From NCBI GenBank assembly GCA_030550455.1, contig JAUQPH010000003.1, forward strand, positions 9,134 through 73,133: 64,000 nucleotides of DNA, in the 5' to 3' direction. Source of the stretch: Thermoproteota archaeon (lineage in GTDB: Archaea > Thermoproteota > Thermoprotei_A > Sulfolobales > NBVN01). Positions within the stretch are counted from its first letter, which is position 1, and each line of letters starts with the position of its first letter. Both the position numbers and the translations under genes were made by a program. A model generated the notes under the pieces. The model was not told the DNA's origin. It saw only the letters and a list, made by a program, of their open reading frames with translations, and did no database searches. Below, piece after piece: positions 29,420-39,944 of the stretch.

Positions 29420-31192
29420 CTACTGAATACTGATACTTTCCTCTATCTGGGACTTATACATGTCGTAGAACATCCCCTGCTTCTCCATGAGTTCTTCAAA
29501 CGTACCGTACTCGACTACCCGACCATCGGATAAAACTAGTATTCTATCGCAGTCTCTAGCTATCGACAGCCTATGGGCTATCACGATTCCAGTCCTACCT
29601 TTGAGTAGCTCACGAAGCGCGCTCTTGATCATGTTTTCAGTTTCAGCATCAACACTTGAGAGAGCCTCGTCAAATATTACGATCCTAGAGTCTTTTAACA
29701 TAGCTCTTGCTATAGCTATTAGCTGTTTTTCCCCTAAGGACAGCCTCTTACCGATTTCACCAACGTCAGTATAGTACCCGTTGGGGAGCTTCTCGATGAA
29801 CTTATGTATGCCCAGCTTCCTACAGACTTCCATGACCTCTTCGTCTGTTGCGTCTGGCTTTACGACCTTGATGTTCGCTACGATTGTGCCCGGGAATAGG
29901 TAAGTCTCTTGGGGTATGTAGCTAACAAACCTCCTGAGGCTACTTCGCTTAACGCTCTTTATGTCTACTCCATCGATAGTTATCTTACCCTTAGTTGGTT
30001 CATAGAACTTCATTAAGAGGTTGGCCATAGTAGTCTTACCAGCACCGGTGTGCCCTACTACAGCAACGATCTCTCCAGACTTGATGCTGAAAGTCACATC
30101 CTTTAGTACGGGGGTTCCAGGCTCGTACTCAAACCATACGTGGTCAAACACTATATCACCTCTCACATTCACGAGCTCTAACCCTTCATCAGCTTCCACT
30201 TTCTCACTTCGAAGGATCTCAAATATTCTGTCTAGAGAAGCAAGAGCCGACTGAAGGGCGTCGTATACGAACACGAGCTCGTTAATTGGTGCCATGAGTC
30301 TACTCACGTATTGCGTAAAAGCCACTAACAGACCAACACTGAGCATACCCGTCAAGCACAGATAGCCTCCGTAAGCGATGACTACAGCCAGAGACAAAGA
30401 AGATGCGACGTTCATGAGTGGGAAAAACAGTCCTGCTAATACTGAAGCTCTAATCGAGAACCTGTATACCTCGCGAGAGACTCTATCAAACCTAGCGAGA
30501 GCGTTTTCCTCCAATCCGAACGACTTTACTACCTCAATACCGGAGATGTTTTCCTCCACTACTGTAGTCATTCTAGATACTCTTTCTCTTACTTCTCTCC
30601 AGGTCCTCCTCAATCTAACTCCTAGCCTCTTAGCTATGAAAACCATCAAGGGGACTGTCACTAAAGACACGAGAGTCAGCTGGGGACTTAGATAAACCAT
30701 CACAGCTAAAGACCCCGTCATCGAGACTATGTCTCCCAAGACATTCAGTAGCCCGGTTACTATTGCTTCGTTAACTACTGACGTATCGTTAACTACTCTA
30801 GATACTAAGTCCCCAAGCTGGTTTTCTTTATGGAAGTCTAGTGTTGCCTTAACATATTTTTCAAATAGAGAATGGCGGAGGTCCCTAAGAACTCTCTGAC
30901 CTATAGCCTCGATTTTAATTGTTCTAATTAACATAGCGGCCCACTGCGCAAGCACAGTAACAACGAGGAGGGACACTAGCTGCGGAAGTAAGTCTAGCCT
31001 TCCCTTAGCTATACTCTCATCGATTATAAGACCCAGTAGGTAGGGAGAAACGAGTAAAGCTATACTGTTTGCTACTATCGCTATAGCGACAACTACTACA
31101 TCTCTCTTGCTTGCTAGAATCAGCTCGACTATTTCACGTATTGACACAGCTCTTGACTTAAGCTCACGAGTTTGCTGGCTCAACGCTCTCAC
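29420..31192 (-). CDS. ABC exporter, fused permease/ATPase (half-transporter with canonical Walker B Glu and H-loop)
   Basis: GHTGAGKTT, IVIFDEALSSVDAETE, VIAHRLS. Confidence 0.94.
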   Translation of the reverse strand: MRALSQQTRELKSRAVSIREIVELILASKRDVVVVAIAIVANSIALLVSPYLLGLIIDESIAKGRLDLLPQLVSLLVVTVLAQWAAMLIRTIKIEAIGQRVLRDLRHSLFEKYVKATLDFHKENQLGDLVSRVVNDTSVVNEAIVTGLLNVLGDIVSMTGSLAVMVYLSPQLTLVSLVTVPLMVFIAKRLGVRLRRTWREVRERVSRMTTVVEENISGIEVVKSFGLEENALARFDRVSREVYRFSIRASVLAGLFFPLMNVASSLSLAVVIAYGGYLCLTGMLSVGLLVAFTQYVSRLMAPINELVFVYDALQSALASLDRIFEILRSEKVEADEGLELVNVRGDIVFDHVWFEYEPGTPVLKDVTFSIKSGEIVAVVGHTGAGKTTMANLLMKFYEPTKGKITIDGVDIKSVKRSSLRRFVSYIPQETYLFPGTIVANIKVVKPDATDEEVMEVCRKLGIHKFIEKLPNGYYTDVGEIGKRLSLGEKQLIAIARAMLKDSRIVIFDEALSSVDAETENMIKSALRELLKGRTGIVIAHRLSIARDCDRILVLSDGRVVEYGTFEELMEKQGMFYDMYKSQIEESISIQ

Positions 31193-32942
31193 CCATCATG
31201 GATGTGTACATCCTGTAGTACATCCCTCTTTTCCTCATAAGCTCTTCATGCGTTCCCTCTTCCACTATCTCTCCGTCATTCATAACTACGATCCTGTCTG
31301 CGAGAGGTACTAGAGAGAGCCTTTGAGTAACTACTATAGCCGTCCTATTCTTTAGGATCTCCTTGAGGTCCTCTACAAGAGCTTTCTCCGTTTCCGCATC
31401 GAGGTTAGCGACCGGGTCGTCTAGTAAGAGAATCTTTGGGTTTCTCACTAGAGCTCTCGCTATAGCTATTCTCTGCCTCTGACCACCGGATAGGTCTATA
31501 CCTCTCTCACCAACGATCGTGTTAAACCCTCTAGGGAGACTCTCTATGAATTTACGTATTTTGGCTACTTCTGTCGCTCTAACCACATCTTCAAATGACG
31601 CATTAGGGTTCCCTAGTACGACGTTATCATATATTGTGCCGTTAAATATGAATGGCTCCTGTGGAACGTATCCGACGTTATTCCTTATTGTAGAGAGCCT
31701 TAGGTTCCTTACGTCAACGCCGTCTAGTAGTATAGCACCTTCATCTGGGTCGTAGAACCTCATAATCAGCTTCATTAAGGTTGACTTCCCGGAGCCCGGA
31801 GGTCCTACTACGAGAAGAACTTCTCCAGGTCTAACTTTCAGGTTGACGTTCTTGAGGGCTTTTTTACCTGAGGGGTACGTAAACGATACGTTAACGAACT
31901 CTAGAGAGCCCTCTACCTTGCTTAGAGTCAGCGCGTCAGGTCTCTCTTGGACCACGTCTTCAGACTCTATGAGCTCGAAAAGCCTTCTAGCAGATGCGAA
32001 AGCTCTCTGGATATCAGTAATCGAGAAGCCCAACATATTTAGTGGTCTTGATAGTGTAGTTATGTAGGTCAAAAACATGGCGAGCCCTCCTACCGTGAGC
32101 ACTCCTCCCTCAATAGCATACGCACCGTAGAGTATCACTAGGGCAGTAGCGATACCGAATATGAGGATAGTTGAGTTACCGTATATCGCTCTAACTTTTG
32201 CGGCCTTTATGTTGAGTTCGGCAAACTTGATATTCTCTTCATCAAATCTTTCCAGCTCGCTATCAACTATGTTAAGCCCTTTTACAGTCTTTATACCGAC
32301 TAAATTGTTGGTTGCTACTGAGGCTATCACACCTAGCTGCTGTCTTATCGCGTCATAGAGAGGTCTTATGACTATGGAGTAGCGTGCGTAAACAATCACT
32401 ACTAAAACCATCGAAGATAATGCGACAGCAGTAAGGATCGGGTGTAGGCTGAACATGTTGTACGCTGAAAATGCGAGAAGGCTTGTAGCGTAAACAATCA
32501 TCCTAAGTCTATCAGACAAAAAGTTAGCTACTCTTTCACTGTCGTTAGTTATCCTAGAGATCAGCTGTCCAACAGAAGCTCTATCAAAGAATCCGAGATA
32601 CTTTCGTAAAACAGACTCAAACGCCTCTAATCTAATAGTGTGAGTTATCTCTTGAGCATACCTAGCTGAGGCGTACCTAACCAAGAAGTTAATGAATCCT
32701 CCAGCGGCTGTTGCCGCAACAAGTAGAACTGCGTAAGTAATAACATCGCTTAGAGACCCGACTGCGACACCTCTGTCTATAGCATACCTGACAAAGACGG
32801 GTGGTAAGCTTCCAGCGTATCCAGCAATTAAAACTAGGGAAATAAGTAGTAGAAATAGTGAAGCTTTCTTGGACATATAGCGCCACAACCACAGGGCTGT
32901 GCTCACTCTTTTACCGCTCGAACTCGCCAATTCTTCATCCAA
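31164..32942 (-). CDS. ABC exporter, fused permease/ATPase (degenerate catalytic residues)
   Basis: GPPGSGKST, LSGGQRQRIAIARAL, ILLLDDPVANLDAETE, VVTQRLS. Confidence 0.94.
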   Translation of the reverse strand: MDEELASSSGKRVSTALWLWRYMSKKASLFLLLISLVLIAGYAGSLPPVFVRYAIDRGVAVGSLSDVITYAVLLVAATAAGGFINFLVRYASARYAQEITHTIRLEAFESVLRKYLGFFDRASVGQLISRITNDSERVANFLSDRLRMIVYATSLLAFSAYNMFSLHPILTAVALSSMVLVVIVYARYSIVIRPLYDAIRQQLGVIASVATNNLVGIKTVKGLNIVDSELERFDEENIKFAELNIKAAKVRAIYGNSTILIFGIATALVILYGAYAIEGGVLTVGGLAMFLTYITTLSRPLNMLGFSITDIQRAFASARRLFELIESEDVVQERPDALTLSKVEGSLEFVNVSFTYPSGKKALKNVNLKVRPGEVLLVVGPPGSGKSTLMKLIMRFYDPDEGAILLDGVDVRNLRLSTIRNNVGYVPQEPFIFNGTIYDNVVLGNPNASFEDVVRATEVAKIRKFIESLPRGFNTIVGERGIDLSGGQRQRIAIARALVRNPKILLLDDPVANLDAETEKALVEDLKEILKNRTAIVVTQRLSLVPLADRIVVMNDGEIVEEGTHEELMRKRGMYYRMYTSMMGESVEPANS

Positions 32943-33041
32943 GTGAACACATAGCGAAAACGAATTAAAAATTGAACTGGTAAACTCCTACAATACGAAA
33001 AGCTTATAAACTTCTCCTACGATATTATAATGGTGTGACAC

Positions 33042-34370
33042 GTGTCAACTCAAGATCGTGCCAAAAAGCTAGAGCTAGTAAAGGCAATACTAAAGGACCT
33101 TCACGGAGGGACCGGAGTCGACGAACTTAAGGAGAGGTTTAAACAAGTGCTAGAAATGGTATCACCCTTTGAGATACCTCTGATAGAGCAAGAGTTGGTG
33201 AAGGAGGGAGTCCCGATAACCGATATACTTAAATTATGCGATCTGCATGTAGAACTCTTTAGGGAGTTCCTAAAGGCTCGAGAGTTAGAGAACGTGCCAA
33301 TTGGGCACCCTGTTTACTTCTTGATTAAGGAAAACGAGCTCTTACTCAAGGAGAGTGAGATACTAGAGATGCTCTCGAGGGTCTTATCGGGCAGTGTGGA
33401 GAGAGGTGAGGTTGTCAAGTACTTAAGTGAGCTTGCTGCAGTACTTAGAGAATTAAGAAAAGTTAGATACCATTACAGAAAAATACAGATGCTACTATTT
33501 CCGTATCTAGAGAGGAGAGGTATCGTAGCTGTTCCAAGAGTTCTGTGGGGTAGGGAAGATCAGGTGGTCGTTAAGCTCAGAGAGCTTGAGGAAGCCGTAG
33601 ATTCATTATTGAATGAGCAGAACGTTGAAGGCGCTGTAAAAGACTTAGCTAGGAGAGCTCAGGAGCTAGCTCGAGAGATTTCGGAACTTGTGTTTAGAGA
33701 AAACAAGATACTCTACCCTGCGGCATTAACGCTATTGAGCGAGGGTGAATGGGTAGCTATAGCTGAAGAAGCGAGGAAGTTTCCGTGGTTAGTCCAAATA
33801 GATAGCAGAGTATGGAATCCTGCAGAGAAACCCGTAATGCCGTACGAGCTTGCGACCACCGTGTCAGAAGAGCAAATAGAGAAACTGCCTCCGGAATTTA
33901 AGTTTATGGCTCTTTCTAGGGGAGTAGAGCCGGACAACTACGAAATCAGAAGAGGTGGAGACCTAGACCTAGGCACAGGTTTTCTAGACATAGAAGAGCT
34001 AAGGGGGCTTTTTAGGGCTCTACCGATTGAGATAACGTTTGCTAATAGAGACGATAGAGTCAAGTTCTACAGCGAAAGCATGCTGTCTCGAGGGTTCGAC
34101 AGAGCGAGGACTATCATCGGAAGGAGAGTTGAGTTCTGCCACCCGCCTAGACTTGAGTTAACCGTTAGAAAGGTCATAGACAGTCTTAAGAGAGGTGAAG
34201 CCCCTTACAGGGAGTTCTGGACGAAGAGTGGTGACAGAATACTGAGGGTCATTATAGTACCGATAAAGAACGATACTGGAGAGATCATAGGTACTGCTGA
34301 GGTAGTTGAGGACCTAACTGAAGTAATAAATAAGGCAGAGGAAATAAAGAAAAAGGTAGTGGTGCTCTAA
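33042..34370 (+). CDS. DUF438 / hemerythrin-like / PAS domain protein
   Basis: N-terminal DUF438 pattern (LKDLHGGTGVDELKERFKQVLEMVSPFEIPLIEQELVKEG) and C-terminal PAS-like FCHPPRLELTVRKVIDSLKRGEAPYREFW. Confidence 0.75.
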   Translation: MSTQDRAKKLELVKAILKDLHGGTGVDELKERFKQVLEMVSPFEIPLIEQELVKEGVPITDILKLCDLHVELFREFLKARELENVPIGHPVYFLIKENELLLKESEILEMLSRVLSGSVERGEVVKYLSELAAVLRELRKVRYHYRKIQMLLFPYLERRGIVAVPRVLWGREDQVVVKLRELEEAVDSLLNEQNVEGAVKDLARRAQELAREISELVFRENKILYPAALTLLSEGEWVAIAEEARKFPWLVQIDSRVWNPAEKPVMPYELATTVSEEQIEKLPPEFKFMALSRGVEPDNYEIRRGGDLDLGTGFLDIEELRGLFRALPIEITFANRDDRVKFYSESMLSRGFDRARTIIGRRVEFCHPPRLELTVRKVIDSLKRGEAPYREFWTKSGDRILRVIIVPIKNDTGEIIGTAEVVEDLTEVINKAEEIKKKVVVL

Positions 34371-34371
34371 A

Positions 34372-34764
34372 ATGAGCACGGTATTTGAAATAGCCTCTAG
34401 ATACGTAGTTCCATCAATTAGGAGGGAGGCAGTACTTGAGCTTCTGCGTAAAGGGTTTTCTAAGGTTGAGGTATCTAGAGCTTTAGGGATATCTAAGTCC
34501 CTAGTGAGTAGATACGCAAAAGGAGAAAGAGGTAAACTACTGGAGGTAGGACACCACCCCGTGGTTAGAAATGCCGTAGACAAAATAGCGTACTTAGTGG
34601 AGTCTGGAGAAGTCTCTGAACATAAGATAGAGGAAGAAATAGTTAAGGCAGTCGTGAAGCTCTTATCGGCGAAGGCTTTATGCGGTTTTCACGAGAAATT
34701 AGATAGGCGATTCAATCCGACGGTGTGCCAGATATGTGTTAGAGTTTTCAGTAAGCAACAGTAG
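34372..34764 (+). CDS. Small HTH regulator with CxxH-x11-CxxC motif
   Basis: KVEVSRALGISKSLVSRYAKGERG HTH; CGFHEKLDRRFNPTVCQIC; resembles the ThiR-like N-terminal half. Confidence 0.75.
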   Translation: MSTVFEIASRYVVPSIRREAVLELLRKGFSKVEVSRALGISKSLVSRYAKGERGKLLEVGHHPVVRNAVDKIAYLVESGEVSEHKIEEEIVKAVVKLLSAKALCGFHEKLDRRFNPTVCQICVRVFSKQQ

Positions 34765-34773
34765 GGATAGAAA

Positions 34774-35886
34774 ATGCTAATGCCGCAGGAAGTCTTCGAA
34801 GAGAGAGTAAGAAAGCTTCAAAAAAGTCTCGTTGAGAACGGTATTGAGTGCGCTATCATCAGAACGCAATCGGACTTCAAGTACTTAGTAGGTGCTAAGT
34901 GGTTGAGACCGTCACTACTGGTGCCAGCAGAAGGTTCTCCAATAGCGTTAATAGTAAAAGGTGAAGAAGACGGCTTTCTAGAGAGGGTTAAGCTAAAGAA
35001 ATTGGAGGTCGTAACATACGTAGAGGGGGGTGACCTTATGGGAAAAGTCAGCGCTCTAGTGCGTTCTCTCGGGTCTAAAAGAGTTGGTATGGTGTTCGGC
35101 GTCGAGAGAGACTCGTACGTACTGTTCTACGAGATGTTCAAGAGGGCTAACAGAAGTGTTGAGGTAGTGGACATCAGTCGGATTCTCGTAGAGATGAGAG
35201 CTATTAAAGAATCTTTCGAGCTGGACGCTATATCGAGAGCTAGTGACATCTCTAGTAGAGTACTCGAGAAAGCTCTTTCATCAGTTAGTGAGGGAGTTTC
35301 TGAAACAGACATAGCTGCTGAAGCATATTACCTAGCGTACAAGCTTGGCTCAGAGGAACCGCACGTATACGTAAACGCGGGTCCTCACCCCAGGGTCCAC
35401 TCAGAGCCTTCTAGAGAAGTTAGAGTAAGAAAGAATACCTTTGTAACAGTTGTCGTTGGCTCGGACTTCAGTGGGTATTACGCAAATACTTCAGCTTCGA
35501 CTTTCATTGGTTCTAAAACAGAGGAAGTCAATAACGCACTCAAATGCGTGCGGGAAGTCTACGAGGTAGCTAAAGATCTCACAAAACCTGGGACTAAGTT
35601 TACTCAAGTGATCAGCCACTTAGACACTGTCTACGCGAAGTACGGGCTTATCGATAAGAGACTCGTCGGATACGTGCATGGAGTCGGGCTTCAGGTGGAG
35701 GAGTACCCGATAACTACTATAGTCCCAGCTCACAGAGCCGCTGAACCGAGAAGAGGGATGGTGCTAGCTCTAGTTCATTCACCGCTCGTAATGCGGGGGT
35801 ATGGAACCTTGAAGCTTGAAGACACTTTCATAGTTGCCGAAGATGGTTTAAGACCGCTTACGAGAGCTTGGGAGTTAATGGAGTAA
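34774..35886 (+). CDS. M24-fold (Xaa-Pro aminopeptidase-like) protein, probably lacking metal ligands
   Basis: Creatinase-type N-terminal domain plus VHGVGLQVEEYP and LKLEDTFIV motifs. Confidence 0.85.
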   Translation: MLMPQEVFEERVRKLQKSLVENGIECAIIRTQSDFKYLVGAKWLRPSLLVPAEGSPIALIVKGEEDGFLERVKLKKLEVVTYVEGGDLMGKVSALVRSLGSKRVGMVFGVERDSYVLFYEMFKRANRSVEVVDISRILVEMRAIKESFELDAISRASDISSRVLEKALSSVSEGVSETDIAAEAYYLAYKLGSEEPHVYVNAGPHPRVHSEPSREVRVRKNTFVTVVVGSDFSGYYANTSASTFIGSKTEEVNNALKCVREVYEVAKDLTKPGTKFTQVISHLDTVYAKYGLIDKRLVGYVHGVGLQVEEYPITTIVPAHRAAEPRRGMVLALVHSPLVMRGYGTLKLEDTFIVAEDGLRPLTRAWELME

Positions 35887-36061
35887 AACACTAAGTAGCT
35901 CTAGCGGAAAGTTAATGCTTTACCCAGGTTTTTCTTCGTTTACGCAGTGCTTTTGGTGTCTTAAGGTGTTCCGTGGTTAAAAAGCTTTTCTATTATTACA
36001 CCATTCTTCAGATTGCTTCCTACCGAGCTTATCTGCTTATTTACACAAGAGCACATATTCC

Positions 36062-36856
36062 TTGGTGACGGCTTTGAGGAGTCTTGAGGAGAGGATCTCT
36101 AGGGCAATCTGGAGAAATACAGCTCGAGATTGGCTAGACCTAGCTAAAGTTGATGTCACAGTAGTCGGTGCGGGTCCTTCAGGTATGACGGCAGCTAAGT
36201 ACTTAGCTGAAAGAGGATTTAAAGTGGTCATCTTCGAGCGAAGGCTTAGTTTTGGTGGAGGAATAGGAGGAGGAGGCATGCTCTTACACAAGATAGTTGT
36301 CGACGATAGAGTTATCCAGATACTAGATGAGTTTAAGGTCAAGTACTCGAGAGACGACGAAGAGAACCTCTACGTCTTAGATGCTTCAGAGCTTATGGCA
36401 AAACTGGCTGCGGGAGCTATCGATGCGGGTGCTAAGATAATTCACGGACTTCACGTTGAGGACGTAATCTATAGGGAGAATCCTGTTAGAATCGAGGGTG
36501 TAGTGCTTCAATGGAGTGCCGTAGTCCTATCGGGACTACACGTTGACCCGCTCTTCGTTAGAAGTAGAGCGGTAGTTGATGCTACAGGTCATGATGCAGA
36601 AGTACTACGAGTGGTAGCGAAAAAAGTCCCCGGCGTGAACTTAGTGCTAGCAGGTGAGAAAGCAGCTTATTCAGAAAAGTCCGAGAGCTTGGTAGTAGAA
36701 AACACTGGTAGAGTACTACCCGGGCTATACGTGACTGGGATGTCTGTTGCCGCACTATACGGACTCCCGAGGATGGGGCCGATATTTAGCTCCATGCTAC
36801 TCTCGGGTAAGAGGGTTGCTGAAATAATTGAAAGAGACCTTAAAGCATCGGCTTAG
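36062..36856 (+). CDS. thi4: Thi4-family thiazole synthase
   Basis: [77 protein letters not shown]. Confidence 0.93.
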   Translation: MVTALRSLEERISRAIWRNTARDWLDLAKVDVTVVGAGPSGMTAAKYLAERGFKVVIFERRLSFGGGIGGGGMLLHKIVVDDRVIQILDEFKVKYSRDDEENLYVLDASELMAKLAAGAIDAGAKIIHGLHVEDVIYRENPVRIEGVVLQWSAVVLSGLHVDPLFVRSRAVVDATGHDAEVLRVVAKKVPGVNLVLAGEKAAYSEKSESLVVENTGRVLPGLYVTGMSVAALYGLPRMGPIFSSMLLSGKRVAEIIERDLKASA

Positions 36857-36890
36857 CGAAATTAGTTCTTGATCTTGGTTTGACTAAAGA

Positions 36891-37742
36891 CTACGTTAGT
36901 TTCTGACCTGCGTACCTTATGTAACCTTCTACGGCTCTAACGACGTCTTTAGTGGGGAGTACGTCGTGTGTTCTAATCACGTTGGCACCGTTTAATACGG
37001 CAATCACCGTTAGCGCTAAACTGCCGTAGAGCCTCTCCTCGGGCTTATCGCGCCCTGTGAGCACCCCGATAAACGATTTCCTGGAGACCCCGATCGCTAT
37101 AGGTCTACCTAAAGCTCTCATCTCTCTTAAGCTCGCTATTACGCTAGTATCCCAGATGTACCATGGAATATCAGGGTACCTAAAGAACCCGATACAGGGG
37201 TCTACTATGACTTTCTCCATATCGTAGTCTATCCTGCGCAACAACTCGAGAGTCTCAGTGAGGGCGTTTATAATCCTGTCTATAGGCCTGCCTGTCCTTG
37301 GCTTAACCTCTTTAGCACATACTATGAGAGAGGGTTCATACTCTTTCAGGACTCTGACCATATCCTCGTCACCTCTCAAACCAGTTACATCGTTTACTAC
37401 CTCAGCACCTAACTTCAGGGCTTCTTCCGCAACTCTAGCCCGAAAAGTGTCTACAGAAACTGTAACGTCAGCTACGTCCTTAACTGATTTAACCGCTTCC
37501 TTAACTCTCCTGACTTCTTCCTCCAAGGGTATCTCAGTCTTTAGATACGGGGCTGTCGACCTACCTCCAATGTCTACTAGGTCCGCTCCCTCCTCGACCA
37601 TCCTGACCGCAATCCTGCCCGCTTCCTCCGGCCTAGCGACAGACCCTGCGTAAAAGGACTCCGGAGATACGTTTATGACCCCAACAATCCGTACTGGTAT
37701 TCCATCACCGACTAGCACACGCCCCAGCTTACCGACTACCAT
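36891..37742 (-). CDS. Dihydropteroate synthase-like protein
   Basis: GVINVSPESFY, GADLVDIGGRSTAP, VNDVTGLRGD, VSRKSFIGVLTGR. Confidence 0.9.
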   Translation of the reverse strand: MVVGKLGRVLVGDGIPVRIVGVINVSPESFYAGSVARPEEAGRIAVRMVEEGADLVDIGGRSTAPYLKTEIPLEEEVRRVKEAVKSVKDVADVTVSVDTFRARVAEEALKLGAEVVNDVTGLRGDEDMVRVLKEYEPSLIVCAKEVKPRTGRPIDRIINALTETLELLRRIDYDMEKVIVDPCIGFFRYPDIPWYIWDTSVIASLREMRALGRPIAIGVSRKSFIGVLTGRDKPEERLYGSLALTVIAVLNGANVIRTHDVLPTKDVVRAVEGYIRYAGQKLT

Positions 37743-38058
37743 ATCGCTCCCTGTACAACGTAGTTTTCAGCCCAAAAACTCGCACCTGAAGACTGCGGTA
37801 GATAAGGCTCTCCACTAGTGATAACCGGTCGAGAGCGACTACTCCACAATAAAACATGGAACGCTAGACTTTCGAATATAGTTGAAAAAGTGAGGCCCCA
37901 GCTTAAAGCAGGAGGTACTATTGAGACAGTAAACTTTCGCTTAAAGACTATTTTGAGGTAAATGCTACATGAGCGTCTCATGGAAATAGGTAGTGAGGAT
38001 AAATAGGCGATGCGGCATGGAGCTATAGGACTGATGTTTATAAGAACACAGTAATAGC

Positions 38059-39288
38059 TTAGTTCTCGCTGCTACTAATTCTGTAGCCACCGATTTTTGC
38101 TACTAATGTTGCTGCTACAGCATCTCCGCAGGCGTTTACATAAGTAGAGAGAGGGTCGTGTATTGGCATTGGGACTGTTATTATTGGTATGCCCTCTAGA
38201 GGAACTCCGACAGACGAGAACAGAAAGCCTCTCAGCGCTAGACCTCCACCAGGAACGGGTGCTGTAGCGGTTGATGTTATTAGTGGTAATAGTAGAACTA
38301 AAGCTAACTGATACGGAGCGAGCTCTATACCAAAGAGCTGGGCTACGAAGAGGGTGTCCATGGCGTGCAACATGGCTGAGCCATCCATGTGCATCGTTAC
38401 TCCGAGCGGAACTACGACGTTTACTACTTCATCCGGTAGCCCCATTTTTCTCGCAGCTTCCATGGTATAAGGTAATGTTACTGCTGAAGACCTAGTGGTA
38501 AAGGCTATCAGCCACGGCTTAGCTATGGCCTTTAGGGCCTTTATCGGGCTTACGCCAACTACCGCAAGGATCAGACTGTAGATACCTAGGAAGTGTAAGT
38601 TTACAAACACAGTATACGTTGCGACATACTTTGCGTATGCCGTTAATATAACTGGACCGGCACTGACGAGTATGTAGACAGTATACGCAAAGACGGCAAC
38701 CGGGATATAATACGATAACACACCGATAGTCCTTATTACTAGGTTCATTCCTAGCCTGAGGTAATCATAGACCCTCCGACCCTCGTCACCAAGCACTATG
38801 ACCGCAACCCCAGTGATTATGGCTAGAAGAATCATGGAGAACGAGCCACCTACCGTGAGGAGTTCCCCAAAGTCTGGGCGTACTAAACTCATCAAGAGGT
38901 CATATCCGCTGACGGGTGGAGGAACTGTGACGCCTGGCATCTCTATCTTCACTCCAACTCCAGGCTTTATCAGCATCATGGCTACTACACCAATCGCTGT
39001 TGCGGTAAACGCTAGAGAGTAAAACGTTGCTAGAGTCGCCACTAGAATTCTTCCGAGCTTGACTAAGTCCCGCATGTAGGCTATGCTAGCAGATATCGTA
39101 AAGAATATAACCAGCGGGATAACAAGCCTCATAAGCCTGATGAATATATCTCCAAGAGCTCTCATCCACGGAAGCACTACATCACGTACTTCGGCTGGCG
39201 CGGCTAGAAGGACAAAGCCAACGACTAAACCGACGAAGAATGCTATAGCTGTATAACCCATGAGGCCGAAGCGTGGCCTCAAGCTCAC
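38059..39288 (-). CDS. Dicarboxylate/amino acid:cation symporter (DAACS, GltPh-like)
   Basis: TRSSAVTLPYTMEAARKMGLPDEVVNVVVPLGVTMHMDGSA, DPLSTYVNACGDAVAATLVAK. Confidence 0.92.
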   Translation of the reverse strand: MSLRPRFGLMGYTAIAFFVGLVVGFVLLAAPAEVRDVVLPWMRALGDIFIRLMRLVIPLVIFFTISASIAYMRDLVKLGRILVATLATFYSLAFTATAIGVVAMMLIKPGVGVKIEMPGVTVPPPVSGYDLLMSLVRPDFGELLTVGGSFSMILLAIITGVAVIVLGDEGRRVYDYLRLGMNLVIRTIGVLSYYIPVAVFAYTVYILVSAGPVILTAYAKYVATYTVFVNLHFLGIYSLILAVVGVSPIKALKAIAKPWLIAFTTRSSAVTLPYTMEAARKMGLPDEVVNVVVPLGVTMHMDGSAMLHAMDTLFVAQLFGIELAPYQLALVLLLPLITSTATAPVPGGGLALRGFLFSSVGVPLEGIPIITVPMPIHDPLSTYVNACGDAVAATLVAKIGGYRISSSEN

Positions 39289-39944
39289 ACCAACTTGTTA
39301 ACATTGTACTAGAGGTTTTATATTTTATGTATAGACCAACTCAATATAAATCAACTTTTTCTAATAAATTTCTAAATAAAATTTAGAACTATTATCCATG
39401 GAATCCGCCAAGGGATTTCGTCATTAACGCGTCTTATTGGACGTTGCGAAGGGCGTCGACTAATCTACGAGAGCAGTAAAACTTAACGTTAAGCCCTACA
39501 GCAGAACACGTAGCTCGGTCTAAGGTAGTTCGAGGTATCATCGTCCAGCTCTCATAATACTACTATTTTAGTTAAATCAATAGTTCGTTTTTGGTTGGGG
39601 GCTAATTACATTTATTTCTAAATAACCTGTTTTAACCAATTCTACTCTCTCACTTACGGAAGTGTGTGCCTTAACTTAGTTTTATGAGCATATTTCCAAC
39701 ATCTGATAACTCTGCGTAGTCTAATCATTTCAATCGTTCCTATGCGCTATTTATGTGTGGAGCATGTTATGTTAGCTTTTGACTTCCATACTTCATGGAC
39801 GGTTTGCCTCAATTTAGTGTTATAACATTATAACCTACTTACGCCCAATATCCAGAGCACCGATATGGCAAGCTCATCTAAGCACTATACTAAAAACACT
39901 AAAGGTAAACTACTCTCACTTAGAGATGTGTAGTGCCTCGGTTT

